Part shown: positions 34,593-44,073 of the stretch, one piece after another
How the letters are laid out: every line of letters starts with the position of its first letter
How positions within the stretch are numbered: position 1 is the first letter of the stretch
Source of the DNA: Salegentibacter mishustinae
GTDB taxonomy: Bacteria; Bacteroidota; Bacteroidia; Flavobacteriales; Flavobacteriaceae
Assembly: GCF_002900095.1 (NCBI RefSeq)
Contig: NZ_LLKN01000002.1
Span: 1,736,001-1,800,000, forward strand
Direction: 5' to 3'
DNA length: 64,000 bases
Made by a program: the position numbers and the translations under genes
Notes under the pieces: generated by a model
Seen by the model: only the letters and a program-made list of their open reading frames with translations
Databases searched by the model: none
Told to the model about the DNA's origin: nothing

Positions 34593-35057
34593 ACTCCCGG
34601 ATCTTACAGCGAAAACCTTTTCGTTCAATTTTGCGCATATCTTGCTGCAATAATGGCAGGAATATGTCAGTTATTCTCTAGAATCAATCTAAATTATTGC
34701 TTATAGTTTTTTCTTATTTCTCTTTATATATAAGGCTGAATTTCTTCATTTTAAGAAAAAAATAATACTCTTGATTAATTTAAGTATTTCAAAAGATAAA
34801 ATTGAAATTGCGCATAGCTATCTTAATCATAGGACTTAACTCGTTTTTTCCAATACTTATATTCCAGATCCTGAAATTGATTTTTAGATTAGTTTAACCT
34901 TATATTTTATTAGTTCCGACAAAATTAATTTAATTTAATCCTGGCTTTTGGCCGGCAAAGCTGGTTTGGCAGGAAACATTGTATGGTCTTTGTTCTTTAC
35001 AGCCCGGATTTGATTATTCAAAAGCCGAAAAAGAATTAATTAACCAAAAAATATAGA
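34593..35057. other. 465-bp intergenic region before proC
   Basis: AT-rich. Near its start is CGAAAACCTTTTCG (34610-34623), a weak hairpin that could end the usp operon. Around 34943-34972 there is a locally GC-richer patch with GCTTT/AAAGC arms around TGGCCGGC. I found no leader peptide rich in Pro codons, no riboswitch that I recognise, and no TGA-N6-TCA site. The promoter of the pro operon should lie here, but I could not place it. Confidence 0.4.
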
Positions 35058-35861
35058 ATGAAAGTATTAGTTATTGGAGCAGGAAATATGGGACTAACTT
35101 ACGCTGAAGGCATGGCGAAGTCTAGTCTGCTTAATCATCGAAACCTTATGATTTTCGATAAATCTGCCGAGGTTATTACCACCCTTAGTAAGATAGATCA
35201 TTTTGACGTATATGATGATATAGAAGAATGTCTTCCAAAAGCAGACATCGTATTTATTGCTGTAAAACCATATCACTGTGATTCTTTATTCGAAGAGATT
35301 AGACATCTGGTAAACGATCAGCAAATTTTTGTATCGTTAATGGCTGGAGTAACAATAGATAAAATTCAGGAAGGCCTGGACGTTAAAAAAGTTGTTCGTT
35401 CAATGCCAAATCTCCCAGCTCAGGTAGGAAAAGGAGTTACTTCTTTTACAGAAGCTGAAGAAGTTTCCAGGGTAGAACTTTTAATGGTAAGAAATTTACT
35501 GGACACTACAGGAGCTTCTATTCATGTACAGACTGAGAATTTTATAGATGCCTCTACAGGAATTTCAGGAAGTGGACCGGCTTATGTATTCTACTTTATG
35601 AATTCCATGTTGGAAGCAGCTTTAAAAATGGGCTTCTCTAAAAACGACTCTAAAGTATTGGTTAGCCAAACGTTTGAAGGTGCTGTAAAACTTTTCAATG
35701 AATCAGACCTTTCACCGAGTACCTGGATGGAGCGTGTTGCTTCTAAAGGAGGTACAACTCGAGCAGCTTTAGACTCTATGGACGATAATAATGTGGAAGA
35801 ACTTATTAAAGATGCTGCGTATGCTGCCTTTGATAGAGCCGTAGAATTAGGTAAAGAGTAA
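35058..35861 (+). CDS. proC: Pyrroline-5-carboxylate reductase
   Basis: 267 residues. NAD(P)-binding GAGNMGLTYAEG at residues 7-18, the core VRSMPNLPAQVGKGVT, and the C-terminal block STGISGSGPAYVFYFMNSMLEAALKMG and ASKGGTTRAALDSM. It performs the last step of proline synthesis. First gene of proC-proB-proA. The gap to proB is 39 bp, and to proA 102 bp. The order with proC first is seen in several Bacteroidota. Confidence 0.96.
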   Translation: MKVLVIGAGNMGLTYAEGMAKSSLLNHRNLMIFDKSAEVITTLSKIDHFDVYDDIEECLPKADIVFIAVKPYHCDSLFEEIRHLVNDQQIFVSLMAGVTIDKIQEGLDVKKVVRSMPNLPAQVGKGVTSFTEAEEVSRVELLMVRNLLDTTGASIHVQTENFIDASTGISGSGPAYVFYFMNSMLEAALKMGFSKNDSKVLVSQTFEGAVKLFNESDLSPSTWMERVASKGGTTRAALDSMDDNNVEELIKDAAYAAFDRAVELGKE

Positions 35862-35900
35862 TTTCAGTTTAAAAAAGAAGTTTAAATATAACTTTATAAA

Positions 35901-36671
35901 ATGGAAAAAAAGAGAATTGTAGTTAAAGTCGGAACCAATGTAATGACCAATAAAGATAACAGGATCTTAGGCCCGGTGCTTAAGCATCTTGTTGAACAAA
36001 TAGCTACACTATATGAAGAAGATGTAATGGTGGTTCTTGTATCTTCAGGATCAGCCATTGCCGGTAAGGAAGTTCTTGGTGATGTGAATATTGAAGATGC
36101 TTCCAAGAGAAGACAGGTATTCTCCGCCGTAGGCCAACCTCGTATGATGCGCCATTACTATAGTATTTTTCACGATTATGGAATGCGTTGCGCACAGGTG
36201 CTAGCTACCAAGAGAGACTTTAGTCCTGGAATTCACCGTGAGAATATGATTAACTGTTACGAATCTCTACTATCTGAAGGGATAATCCCAATTGCTAATG
36301 AAGATGATGCCGTTTCAGTTACCATGTCTATGTTCTCTGATAATGATGAACTTGCCAGCCTTGTAGCTGAATTAATCAAAGCTGATGCCCTTATTATTTT
36401 GAGTGATACCGACGGTTTATATACTGGTCACCCGGAAGATGATGAATCAGAAAAATTAAACAAAGTTACGGTTGATGAGAACGTTGAAAAATATGTTCAG
36501 GAATCTGGAAAAGGAGAAGGTGAAGGCCGTGGTGGTATGGAGTCTAAAATAAAGATTGCCAAAGGCACCGCAGCAAAAAATATTACCACTTACATCGCTA
36601 ATGGTAAACGTAAAAATGTGATTTTAGATATCGTAGCTGGTAAACCGGTTGGAACTAAATTCACGGCTTAA
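35901..36671 (+). CDS. proB: Glutamate 5-kinase
   Basis: 256 residues: the amino-acid-kinase domain only, without the C-terminal PUA domain present in the E. coli enzyme (367 residues). Motifs: VVKVGTNVMTNKDN, VLVSSGSAIAGKEVLG, NEDDAVSVT, FSDNDELASLVAELIKADALIILSDTDGLY, GRGGMESKIKIAK. It activates glutamate to glutamyl phosphate. The missing PUA domain is typical of this group of bacteria and is not a truncation, since the frame ends cleanly with motifs complete. Feedback inhibition by proline likely remains, as it depends on the kinase domain. Confidence 0.95.
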   Translation: MEKKRIVVKVGTNVMTNKDNRILGPVLKHLVEQIATLYEEDVMVVLVSSGSAIAGKEVLGDVNIEDASKRRQVFSAVGQPRMMRHYYSIFHDYGMRCAQVLATKRDFSPGIHRENMINCYESLLSEGIIPIANEDDAVSVTMSMFSDNDELASLVAELIKADALIILSDTDGLYTGHPEDDESEKLNKVTVDENVEKYVQESGKGEGEGRGGMESKIKIAKGTAAKNITTYIANGKRKNVILDIVAGKPVGTKFTA

Positions 36672-36773
36672 ACTAAATTAGAAATTCCTACATTTTTTGA
36701 GTGTTTAGGTTTTCTAAAGCTCATTTTATGAGCAAAAAATTGAAGTTTAATCAAACTAAAATATAATCAAGTA

Positions 36774-37973
36774 ATGAAATTATTAGATTCTAAAACTAAA
36801 AATAACGTACTGCAATCCATGATTAATATTCTGGATAAAAGACGTGAAGAAATAGTAGCCGCAAACAAAAAAGACCTTGACGCTTTTGGTGAAGGAGATC
36901 AGGCTATGTACGATAGATTGGTAGTAAATAATGCCAAAGTAGACGATATGATTCGCTCTGTAAAAGAGGTAATGGATCAGGAAGATCCTGTTGGCCAGGT
37001 TATAGAGCATAGAAAATTAGATACCGGGCTGGATATCACTAATAAAACTGCACCTTTTGGAACCATCATGATTATTTATGAGTCTCGTCCCGATGTTACC
37101 ATTGAGGCTGCGGTTCTTGCTTTTAAAGCAAATAATAAGATTTATTTAAAAGGTGGTAAAGAAGCAAATAATTCTAATAAAATTCTTGAAGAATGCTGGC
37201 ACGAAGCGCTTAAGGAAAATAACTTAGAAAAAGACTGGATCGAGCTGTTACAAATGAACAGAACCGAAACACAGGATTTCCTTAAAAATCCACCGCAACA
37301 TATTGACCTGGTAGTACCAAGAGGTGGAGAGAAACTTATCGCCTTTGTTAAGGAACATTCAACAGGTGCTGTCTTAGTAAGTGGCCGTGGAAATAACTTC
37401 CTATATGTTTCTAAAAACGCCGACTTTGACACTGCTAAAAAAGTAATGTTGAATGCCAAGACAGATAAGATTTCTGGATGTAATGCTTTAGACAAAGTAT
37501 TAATCGATAAAGATCTTCCAGATTTTGAAAAAAGAGTAAAAGAGCTTTACGATATGTTTACTCAGAATAAAGTACATATTCAGGTAGATGATGATATTGC
37601 TAAAATATTACCTAACGAAGAAAAAATACCTTCAGAAGATACATGGTATGAAGAATTTTTGGCCATGAGAATTGTTCTGGGTGCTATTGATGGTAATGAC
37701 GCTGCAATTGAAAAGATTAATAAATACTCAGGTGGGCACTCTGCAGTAATTGTCACTACAGATAAAAAAGAAGCTGCTACCTTTATGGAACAGGTAGATA
37801 GTGCTGCTGTATACCATAACGCCTCTACCCGTTTTACCGATGGTGGCCAAATGGGTGTTGGAGCAGAGCTCGCTATTAGTACAGATAAACTTCACCACCG
37901 TGGGCCACTTGGTTTAAAACAATTGGTTACCAATAAATATTATGTATTAGGTGAAGGCCACATTAGAGAGTAA
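36774..37973 (+). CDS. proA: Glutamate-5-semialdehyde dehydrogenase (gamma-glutamyl phosphate reductase)
   Basis: 399 residues. Blocks: PFGTIMIIYESRPDVTIEAAVLAFKANNKIYLKGGKEA (cofactor region), VVPRGGEKL, and the catalytic Cys in TDKISGCNALDKVLI; ends with GPLGLKQLVTNKYYVLGEGHIR. It reduces glutamyl phosphate to the semialdehyde that closes to pyrroline-carboxylate for ProC. The gap after proB (102 bp) has a small hairpin (36719-36733) but no U-run, so the operon probably reads through. A perfect terminator follows at 37998-38026. Confidence 0.96.
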   Translation: MKLLDSKTKNNVLQSMINILDKRREEIVAANKKDLDAFGEGDQAMYDRLVVNNAKVDDMIRSVKEVMDQEDPVGQVIEHRKLDTGLDITNKTAPFGTIMIIYESRPDVTIEAAVLAFKANNKIYLKGGKEANNSNKILEECWHEALKENNLEKDWIELLQMNRTETQDFLKNPPQHIDLVVPRGGEKLIAFVKEHSTGAVLVSGRGNNFLYVSKNADFDTAKKVMLNAKTDKISGCNALDKVLIDKDLPDFEKRVKELYDMFTQNKVHIQVDDDIAKILPNEEKIPSEDTWYEEFLAMRIVLGAIDGNDAAIEKINKYSGGHSAVIVTTDKKEAATFMEQVDSAAVYHNASTRFTDGGQMGVGAELAISTDKLHHRGPLGLKQLVTNKYYVLGEGHIRE

Positions 37974-37997
37974 TCTATTCTTTATTTGAAAAACAAA

Positions 37998-38026
37998 AAC
38001 CGCTGATGATCTCAGCGGTTTTTTTA
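37998..38026 (+). terminator. Terminator of the pro operon
   Basis: AACCGCTGA and TCAGCGGTT pair perfectly around TGATC, followed by a run of T. Located 25 bp after the proA stop. Confidence 0.93.
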
Positions 38027-38180
38027 TGTTTTATATTGATCTATAGTGCAAATTCAATAATACGCTTTTTTATCCTTTAGCTAATTTTAGTTCACAAATT
38101 TTATAAAATTCTCATTTTTTCTTTACCAAAATGTAACTTTTAAGTGTTTTGGGAGTCCTATAAAAAAGAAACGTTTATAC

Positions 38181-40046
38181 ATGAAAAAAGCAATTTATAC
38201 GCTGGCGCTCGTTGGCGCACTTTACAGCTGTAAAACTACACAAACCCAAAAAGAAGAACAACCGGTAATTGCAAGCATAGACCTTGTAAATGTTGAAGAA
38301 GACAAAGTTTCGGTAAGTATTGATCCCGATAGATTCACCACAGAAAATACCACTTTTTATATTCCTAAAACCGTTCCCGGCACCTACTCTACCGATAATT
38401 ACGGAAAATTTATCGAAAATTTTAAAGCGATAGATTATGATGGAAATGAACTGGAATTCGAGAAAATTGATGATAATTCCTGGTCCATTCCTAATGCTAA
38501 GAACTTAGATAAAGTGAGTTACCAGGTTAATGACACTTATGATAATGACGGAGAAGAAGGAGTTTTTTCACCATCAGGAACAAATATTGAAGCCGGCGAA
38601 AATTTTATGCTTAATCTTCACGGTTTTGTAGGTTACTTTGAAAACGAGAAAGAAGAGGCATACCGCTTACTGGTTAAAAGACCTCATTCGCTTATTCCCG
38701 GAACCGCACTGAGTAAAACTGTATCGGCTTCAACCAGTATGGAATTCAAAGAAGACATCTATTCTTTAGACAGATATTTTGAAGTTATTGATAATCCAAT
38801 TATGTACGCCAAACCCGACACCACCAGTTTTATGGTAGAAGGTATGGAAGTACTTATTAACGTATACTCGCCAAACGAAAAATACACTTCAGAAAGTATT
38901 AAACCGGGAATTGAAGAGATGATTAGTGCTCAAAAGAGATTCCTGGGTGAGGTAGATAATACAGGGAAATATGCGATCCTGTTATATCTTTCAGACAGCG
39001 AGAAACAGGATGCCCGCGGTTTTGGAGCTTTAGAGCACCACACTTCTACCGTTGTAGTACTTCCGGAAGCTATGCAGCCTGAGCAATTACAAAAAACGAT
39101 GACCGATGTAGTTTCTCATGAATTCTTCCACATTTTAACTCCGTTAAATGTTCATTCAAAAGAAGTTCATTATTTCGACTATAATGATCCTAAAATGTCT
39201 CAGCATTTATGGATGTATGAAGGAGTAACCGAATATTTCGCAAATCTTTTTCAAATTAACCAGGAGCTTATAGAAAAGCAGGATTTTTACGATAGGATTT
39301 CAGGTAAAATAAAAAGTTCGCAGCAGTTTGACGATACTATGCCATTTACAGAAATGAGCAAAAATATCCTGGAAGAACCTTATAAAGATAGTTACTATAA
39401 TGTGTACCAAAAAGGAGCTCTAATTGGGATGGCCCTGGATATTCGCTTAAGAGAATTAAGCGATGGCCAAATTGGAATTCTAGACCTTATGAAAGCCCTA
39501 AGCGATAAGTACGGAATGGATAAACCCTTTAATGATGAAGAATTATTTGATGATATAGTCGCTTTAACCTATCCTGAAATAAGAACATTCCTGGAAACTT
39601 ATGTGAGTGGTTCTACTCCTATTCCCTACGATGGATTTTTCGCAAAAGTAGGGCTGAAAGAAGCTGAAACCAAGGTTAACACCGGCTATTTTATAAAAGG
39701 ACAAACTCCTTATATAGATGGTGATCCAGCCAGTAAAGAATTGTTCTTTAGAGAAAACATCGAATTTAATTCTTTTCTTGAAAAACTTGGTGTAGAAGGC
39801 GGTGATGTAATTAAGTCTGTAAATGAGGAAGAATATAATGTTCAGAACGTTTACAATTTAATTATGAAAGCTGAATCTTGGGAAGAAGGAGAAGAAGTAA
39901 GTTTTGTAGTAATGCGAGATGGTGAAGAGCTAGAACTTACTGCTACTACAGCCCAACCTACTGATACAGAAACTACACTTACAGAAAAAGACCTGCCTGA
40001 AAGCAGTGAAGAAGTTAAACTTAGAAATGCTTGGTTAAAAGGTTAA
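38181..40046 (+). CDS. M61-family metallopeptidase lipoprotein with PDZ domain
   Basis: 621 residues. Lipobox near residue 17 (VGALYSC), so a lipid-anchored protein. Glycyl aminopeptidase-like M61 core: VVSHEFFHILTPLNVH (zinc motif HEFFH) and WMYEGVTEYFA (third ligand Glu). A PDZ domain is near residues 520-600 (LGVEGGDVIKSVNEEEYNV). It should trim peptides in the periplasm or at the surface. It has no partner gene and ends with a strong GC-rich terminator at 40071. Confidence in family is high; substrate unknown. Confidence 0.92.
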   Translation: MKKAIYTLALVGALYSCKTTQTQKEEQPVIASIDLVNVEEDKVSVSIDPDRFTTENTTFYIPKTVPGTYSTDNYGKFIENFKAIDYDGNELEFEKIDDNSWSIPNAKNLDKVSYQVNDTYDNDGEEGVFSPSGTNIEAGENFMLNLHGFVGYFENEKEEAYRLLVKRPHSLIPGTALSKTVSASTSMEFKEDIYSLDRYFEVIDNPIMYAKPDTTSFMVEGMEVLINVYSPNEKYTSESIKPGIEEMISAQKRFLGEVDNTGKYAILLYLSDSEKQDARGFGALEHHTSTVVVLPEAMQPEQLQKTMTDVVSHEFFHILTPLNVHSKEVHYFDYNDPKMSQHLWMYEGVTEYFANLFQINQELIEKQDFYDRISGKIKSSQQFDDTMPFTEMSKNILEEPYKDSYYNVYQKGALIGMALDIRLRELSDGQIGILDLMKALSDKYGMDKPFNDEELFDDIVALTYPEIRTFLETYVSGSTPIPYDGFFAKVGLKEAETKVNTGYFIKGQTPYIDGDPASKELFFRENIEFNSFLEKLGVEGGDVIKSVNEEEYNVQNVYNLIMKAESWEEGEEVSFVVMRDGEELELTATTAQPTDTETTLTEKDLPESSEEVKLRNAWLKG

Positions 40047-40070
40047 TAGATTTTAATTTAAGTATTTTGG

Positions 40071-40099
40071 AGCGGCGGGGAATTCCCGCCGCTTTTTTA
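40071..40099 (+). terminator. Terminator of the M61 peptidase gene
   Basis: AGCGGCGGG and CCCGCCGCT (40071-40093) are perfect arms around GAATT, followed by a T run. An unusually GC-rich hairpin in AT-rich DNA. Confidence 0.93.
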
Positions 40100-40159
40100 T
40101 TTCCATAATCGGGTTATATCCTTTAAATTAGGACGGCCAACCAACTTGAAAATTCATTT

Positions 40160-42166
40160 ATGGAAATTCCTATCTTACAGGATATTGTTATTATTCTGGG
40201 ACTCTCAATATTGATCATTCTTTTATTTCAAAAGATAAAAGTGCCTTCAATCCTGGGATTTCTTTTGGCAGGAATAATTGCAGGGCCCCATGCCTTTAAC
40301 CTCATTAGCTCTTCCCACGAAGTAGAATTACTTTCTGAGATTGGTATTATTTTTCTCCTATTTGTCATAGGAATAGAGCTTTCAGTAAAAGAGCTTATCT
40401 CTATGAAGAACACCGTTTTAATTGGCGGCGGACTTCAAGTTGGAGGTACTATTCTTTTTACTGCAATAATTGCATATCTTCTTGGATTACCATTAAACTC
40501 AGCTATTTTCCTTGGGTTTCTTTTTTCACTAAGTAGTACGGCAATAGTTTTAAAGCTCATACAGGAACGGGGCGAAATTACCGCACCACACGGCAGGGTT
40601 GCATTAGGCATTCTTATTTTCCAGGATATAATTGTGGTTCCTATGATGCTACTCACCCCTATTCTGGCCGGAGATGGCGGTGATATTGTCTCCACTGTAC
40701 TTTTTCTTATCCTAAAAATTATAGGTGTAGGCGCCGTAATCTATTTACTGGCAAGGTATATTGTACCTCGCATTTTTAGTATGGTAGTAAAAACAAAGAG
40801 TAAAGAACTTTTTATTCTCACCACCGTTGTTTTCTGTTTCGCGATTGCCTGGCTTACATCCTCGGTTGGATTGTCTTTGGCGCTGGGAGCCTTTTTCGCA
40901 GGACTCATTATTTCGGAATCTGAATATAGCCACCAGGCGACCGTAAATGTATTGCCGTTTCGCGAGATCTTTATCAGTTTCTTCTTCATATCGGTAGGTA
41001 CACTTCTGAATTTAGAGTTTTTTATCCAAAACATTTTAGTGATCCTGGCCCTGGTTATTGGAGTTGTGCTGTTAAAAATGCTAGTAGTAGGCGCAACAGT
41101 ACTCTTACTTAAATACCCTCCAAGAACTATATTTCTAAGTTTATTTAGCTTATTTCAGGTAGGTGAATTTTCCTTATTACTTTCGGGAGTGGGATTAGAT
41201 AATAATATTATTCCAGATAGTATTTATCAGTATTTCCTGGCTATTTCTATTATCACTATGGGCCTTACTCCTTTCCTTATTGCAGCAGCTCCAAAAATCA
41301 CCTATTCTATTTTAAAATCCAGAATTCCTGCTTCGGTAAGGCATAGGTTGGAGAGTTTTAATAAACAAAAATCTACTGAAGAAAACAGTAATGAACCCAA
41401 AAAACTGGAAGATCATCTAATTATTATCGGCTACGGAATTAATGGGGAAAATATTGCTAAAGCTGCCCGAAACGCTGAAATTCCATATGTAATTGTAGAT
41501 ACCGATCCGGTTACTTTTAGGAAAGCTAAAAATAATAACGAACCGGTTATTTTTGGTGATGCTACAAACTCACTTATTTTAAAACATCTACACGTTCAGG
41601 AAGCAAGGGTTGTAGTAATTGCGATTTCAGATCCCGGTGCTACAAAGAAGATTATCAGTAATGTTCGCTTATATACCAAAACAGCTTTTATAATTGTGAG
41701 AACCCGTTATGTACGTGAGATTGAAGAAAATATTAAGCTGGGAGCTGACGAAGTGATTCCTGAAGAATTTGAAACCTCTATAGAAATATTTAACCGGGTT
41801 CTAAAAAAATACCTGGTTCCCTATAATGAAATAATGGATTTTACAGCCAGTATACGTTCTTCAGATTACGAAATGCTAACTTCAGTAAAAGGCAGGCCGC
41901 ACAAACCCTCGCTGCAACATTTACACATTCCAAACCGGGAAATCGTGACTTTAAGTGTTCAACAAAATAACAGGGATATTGTGGGTAAAAGTATTCAGAA
42001 TTCTGGCATTGGTAAAAACTTTAGGGTTACCGTATTAGCTATAAAAAGAGATACCCAGTATATTACCGAAATTCTCCCCGGAACAAAAATTAAACAGGGA
42101 GATTTATTATATATTTTTGGTAATCCGGTAAATATCAATAGGCTGAACGAAGAGCTCTCTTACTAG
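40160..42166 (+). CDS. KefB-type monovalent cation:proton antiporter
   Basis: 668 residues. About 12 membrane helices (about 1-390), starting IVIILGLSILIILLFQKI and including SSTAIVLKLIQERGE, IFQDIIVVPMML and ALGAFFAGLIISESEYSHQ, as in CPA2 exchangers. Then a cytosolic RCK/TrkA-N domain (about 415-540; HLIIIGYGINGENIAKAAR, the Rossmann GxGxxG) and TrkA-C (about 590-668). It exports K+ or Na+ against H+; the RCK part gates it by nucleotide. No KefF-like ancillary gene is near. Transcribed alone. Confidence 0.93.
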   Translation: MEIPILQDIVIILGLSILIILLFQKIKVPSILGFLLAGIIAGPHAFNLISSSHEVELLSEIGIIFLLFVIGIELSVKELISMKNTVLIGGGLQVGGTILFTAIIAYLLGLPLNSAIFLGFLFSLSSTAIVLKLIQERGEITAPHGRVALGILIFQDIIVVPMMLLTPILAGDGGDIVSTVLFLILKIIGVGAVIYLLARYIVPRIFSMVVKTKSKELFILTTVVFCFAIAWLTSSVGLSLALGAFFAGLIISESEYSHQATVNVLPFREIFISFFFISVGTLLNLEFFIQNILVILALVIGVVLLKMLVVGATVLLLKYPPRTIFLSLFSLFQVGEFSLLLSGVGLDNNIIPDSIYQYFLAISIITMGLTPFLIAAAPKITYSILKSRIPASVRHRLESFNKQKSTEENSNEPKKLEDHLIIIGYGINGENIAKAARNAEIPYVIVDTDPVTFRKAKNNNEPVIFGDATNSLILKHLHVQEARVVVIAISDPGATKKIISNVRLYTKTAFIIVRTRYVREIEENIKLGADEVIPEEFETSIEIFNRVLKKYLVPYNEIMDFTASIRSSDYEMLTSVKGRPHKPSLQHLHIPNREIVTLSVQQNNRDIVGKSIQNSGIGKNFRVTVLAIKRDTQYITEILPGTKIKQGDLLYIFGNPVNINRLNEELSY

Positions 42167-42272
42167 AATCAATAAGGTTTAATAATCACAAATCCAGAAG
42201 AAATTAGAAGTTTTAAAACCTAAGAACCTAATTTCTACAAAATGCTTTCTTAAATAATAGCAAAAAATAGCG

Positions 42273-42320
42273 ATGTGGTTAAACACATATTGTTGTTATA
42301 ATTTTAATTGGATATCTTTA
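42273..42320 (+). promoter_or_regulatory. Crp-like palindrome and promoter box of the ABC1/UbiB gene
   Basis: ATGTGGTTAAACACAT (42273-42288) is a palindrome with one mismatched pair, resembling Crp sites (TGTG-N6-CACA). TATCTTTA at 42313-42320 begins 32.5 bp from its centre. It does not match the TGA-N6-TCA set. The gene starts at 42352. Confidence 0.45.
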
Positions 42321-42351
42321 AAAATTAGATAACCTAACAACCAATAATTTT

Positions 42352-44016
42352 ATGTCTGTACTGCCCGATCATCTTCTGCGATACCAGAAATTTATAGGCT
42401 TTATGCTAAAATACTGGAACAGCGATCTGTTTGCAAATACTGCTTCTAAAGTAATGGATGGGGATTCAGATGAAACCCAAAATACTTACGATCAAACTCC
42501 GGAAGAGCTGGTAGAAGATCTAAAAAATATGGGGCCTACTTACATAAAAATGGGTCAATTGCTTTCTACCCGGCCAGATCTTTTACCTGATGCCTATTTA
42601 AAAGCTCTGGCTACGTTGCAGGATGATGTTCCTGCTATTCCCTACGAGCAGGTTCATCATATTGTTGAGGAAGAGATAGGAACCAGAATTTCAAAAGCCT
42701 TTGAAAGTTTTGATGAAAAACCTTTGGCAAGTGCTTCTATTGGGCAGGTACATAAAGCTACCTTAAGATCGGGCCAACCCGTGGCGGTAAAGATTCAGAG
42801 ACCTGGAATTAAAAAGCAGTTTCTTTCAGACTTAGACACTTTAAAAGAGCTTGCCGAGATGGCTGTTAAACACAGCGTTACCGCTCAAAAATATGCTTTC
42901 GATGATGTTTTAGTTGAATTAAGAAGAATTCTATTACAGGAATTAGATTACCATAGAGAAGCACAAAACCTAATTAGCCTCGGTGAAAATTTAAAAGAGT
43001 TTAAAGACCTAATTGTGCCGCAGCCAATCCTCGATTATTCTTCGGGTAAGGTGCTTACCATGGAATATATTGAAGGTCGCAAAATTACTTCTATTTCACC
43101 ACTGAAACAAATTGAAGTAGACTATTCACCTTTAGTAGACCAGTTATTAAATGCTTATTTACAGCAGGTAATTAATGATGGCTTTGTACATGCCGATCCG
43201 CATCCTGGGAATATTCAGTTTACAAAAGACGATAAAATTGCGCTTATAGACCTTGGCATGGTGGCCCGCTTTAGCCCGGCAATCAAACAATATATTTTAG
43301 AGCTTTTACTGGCTATAAGTAAAAATAATGGCGAAGAAACTGCTCGGGTATTGCTAAGTATGAGCGAGATTAAAGAAGACGCTAATCTAAAATACTTTAA
43401 AAAAACTATTAGTGATATTATTATGGATAGTGAGCATAGCAGGGCTAAAGACTTGCAAACCGGCCGCTTACTAATTCAATTAAACCGACTCGCTGCTGAC
43501 AATGGAATCCACATTCCGGTTGAAGTAAATATACTTGGAAAAATTCTTCTAAATATGGATCAAATTATCGCTGTTTTAGATCCAGATTTTGATCTTCGGG
43601 ATGCTATTAAAAGACATTCTCATAAAATTATGCGCGATAAAATGTATGAAGAACTAAAGCCCGAAAACTTCTTCTCTTCTGTACTGGCATCAAAGAAATT
43701 CATAGAATATTTACCCGATCGGTTAAATACCATTTCAAAAAATCTTTCTGAAAATGAATTTGAAATTAAAATTAATGCTTTTGACGAAAAACGCGTGACC
43801 GATGGATTTCAAAAAGTAGCTAACCGCATTACCTTAGGTTTAATAATAGCCGCAATGATTATAGGCGCCTCCATGTTAATGCAAGTACCTTCAGATTTCA
43901 CGATTCTAGGCTATCCCGGGCTCGCCATGATATTTTTTCTTCTGGCTGCAATTGGGGGCATTATTCTTAGTTATATCATTATTTTTAGGGACGATAATCT
44001 GAATAATAAAGATTAA
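42352..44016 (+). CDS. ABC1/UbiB-family atypical kinase
   Basis: 554 residues. Family motifs: PTYIKMGQLLSTRPDLLP (KxGQ), PLASASIGQVHKATLRSGQPVAVKIQRPG (Ala-rich loop and Lys), LLQELDYHREAQN (ExD), HADPHPGNIQFTKDDKIALIDLGMVA (catalytic loop and metal Asp). Two C-terminal membrane helices (about 495-545). Members support quinone biosynthesis or lipid balance as ATPases; in a menaquinone user the exact task is not clear. Upstream is a Crp-like palindrome. It is 15 bp from the S10 gene's possible upstream start, so an operon is possible. Confidence 0.92.
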   Translation: MSVLPDHLLRYQKFIGFMLKYWNSDLFANTASKVMDGDSDETQNTYDQTPEELVEDLKNMGPTYIKMGQLLSTRPDLLPDAYLKALATLQDDVPAIPYEQVHHIVEEEIGTRISKAFESFDEKPLASASIGQVHKATLRSGQPVAVKIQRPGIKKQFLSDLDTLKELAEMAVKHSVTAQKYAFDDVLVELRRILLQELDYHREAQNLISLGENLKEFKDLIVPQPILDYSSGKVLTMEYIEGRKITSISPLKQIEVDYSPLVDQLLNAYLQQVINDGFVHADPHPGNIQFTKDDKIALIDLGMVARFSPAIKQYILELLLAISKNNGEETARVLLSMSEIKEDANLKYFKKTISDIIMDSEHSRAKDLQTGRLLIQLNRLAADNGIHIPVEVNILGKILLNMDQIIAVLDPDFDLRDAIKRHSHKIMRDKMYEELKPENFFSSVLASKKFIEYLPDRLNTISKNLSENEFEIKINAFDEKRVTDGFQKVANRITLGLIIAAMIIGASMLMQVPSDFTILGYPGLAMIFFLLAAIGGIILSYIIIFRDDNLNNKD

Positions 44017-44073
44017 GCCGTTTGGGTAATTGTGCATTTCAGTGTATTTTTCGGTTCTAAAAACTTAGACCAC

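Noticed and set aside
34802-34897. A 31-codon hydrophobic frame with TTG start in the region before proC
   Set aside because: It has no ATG start, no promoter in the right place and AT-rich codons that give hydrophobic residues by composition.
34593-35057. A proline leader peptide or riboswitch before proC
   Set aside because: No Pro-rich short frame and no known aptamer fold was seen; only short AT-rich hairpins.
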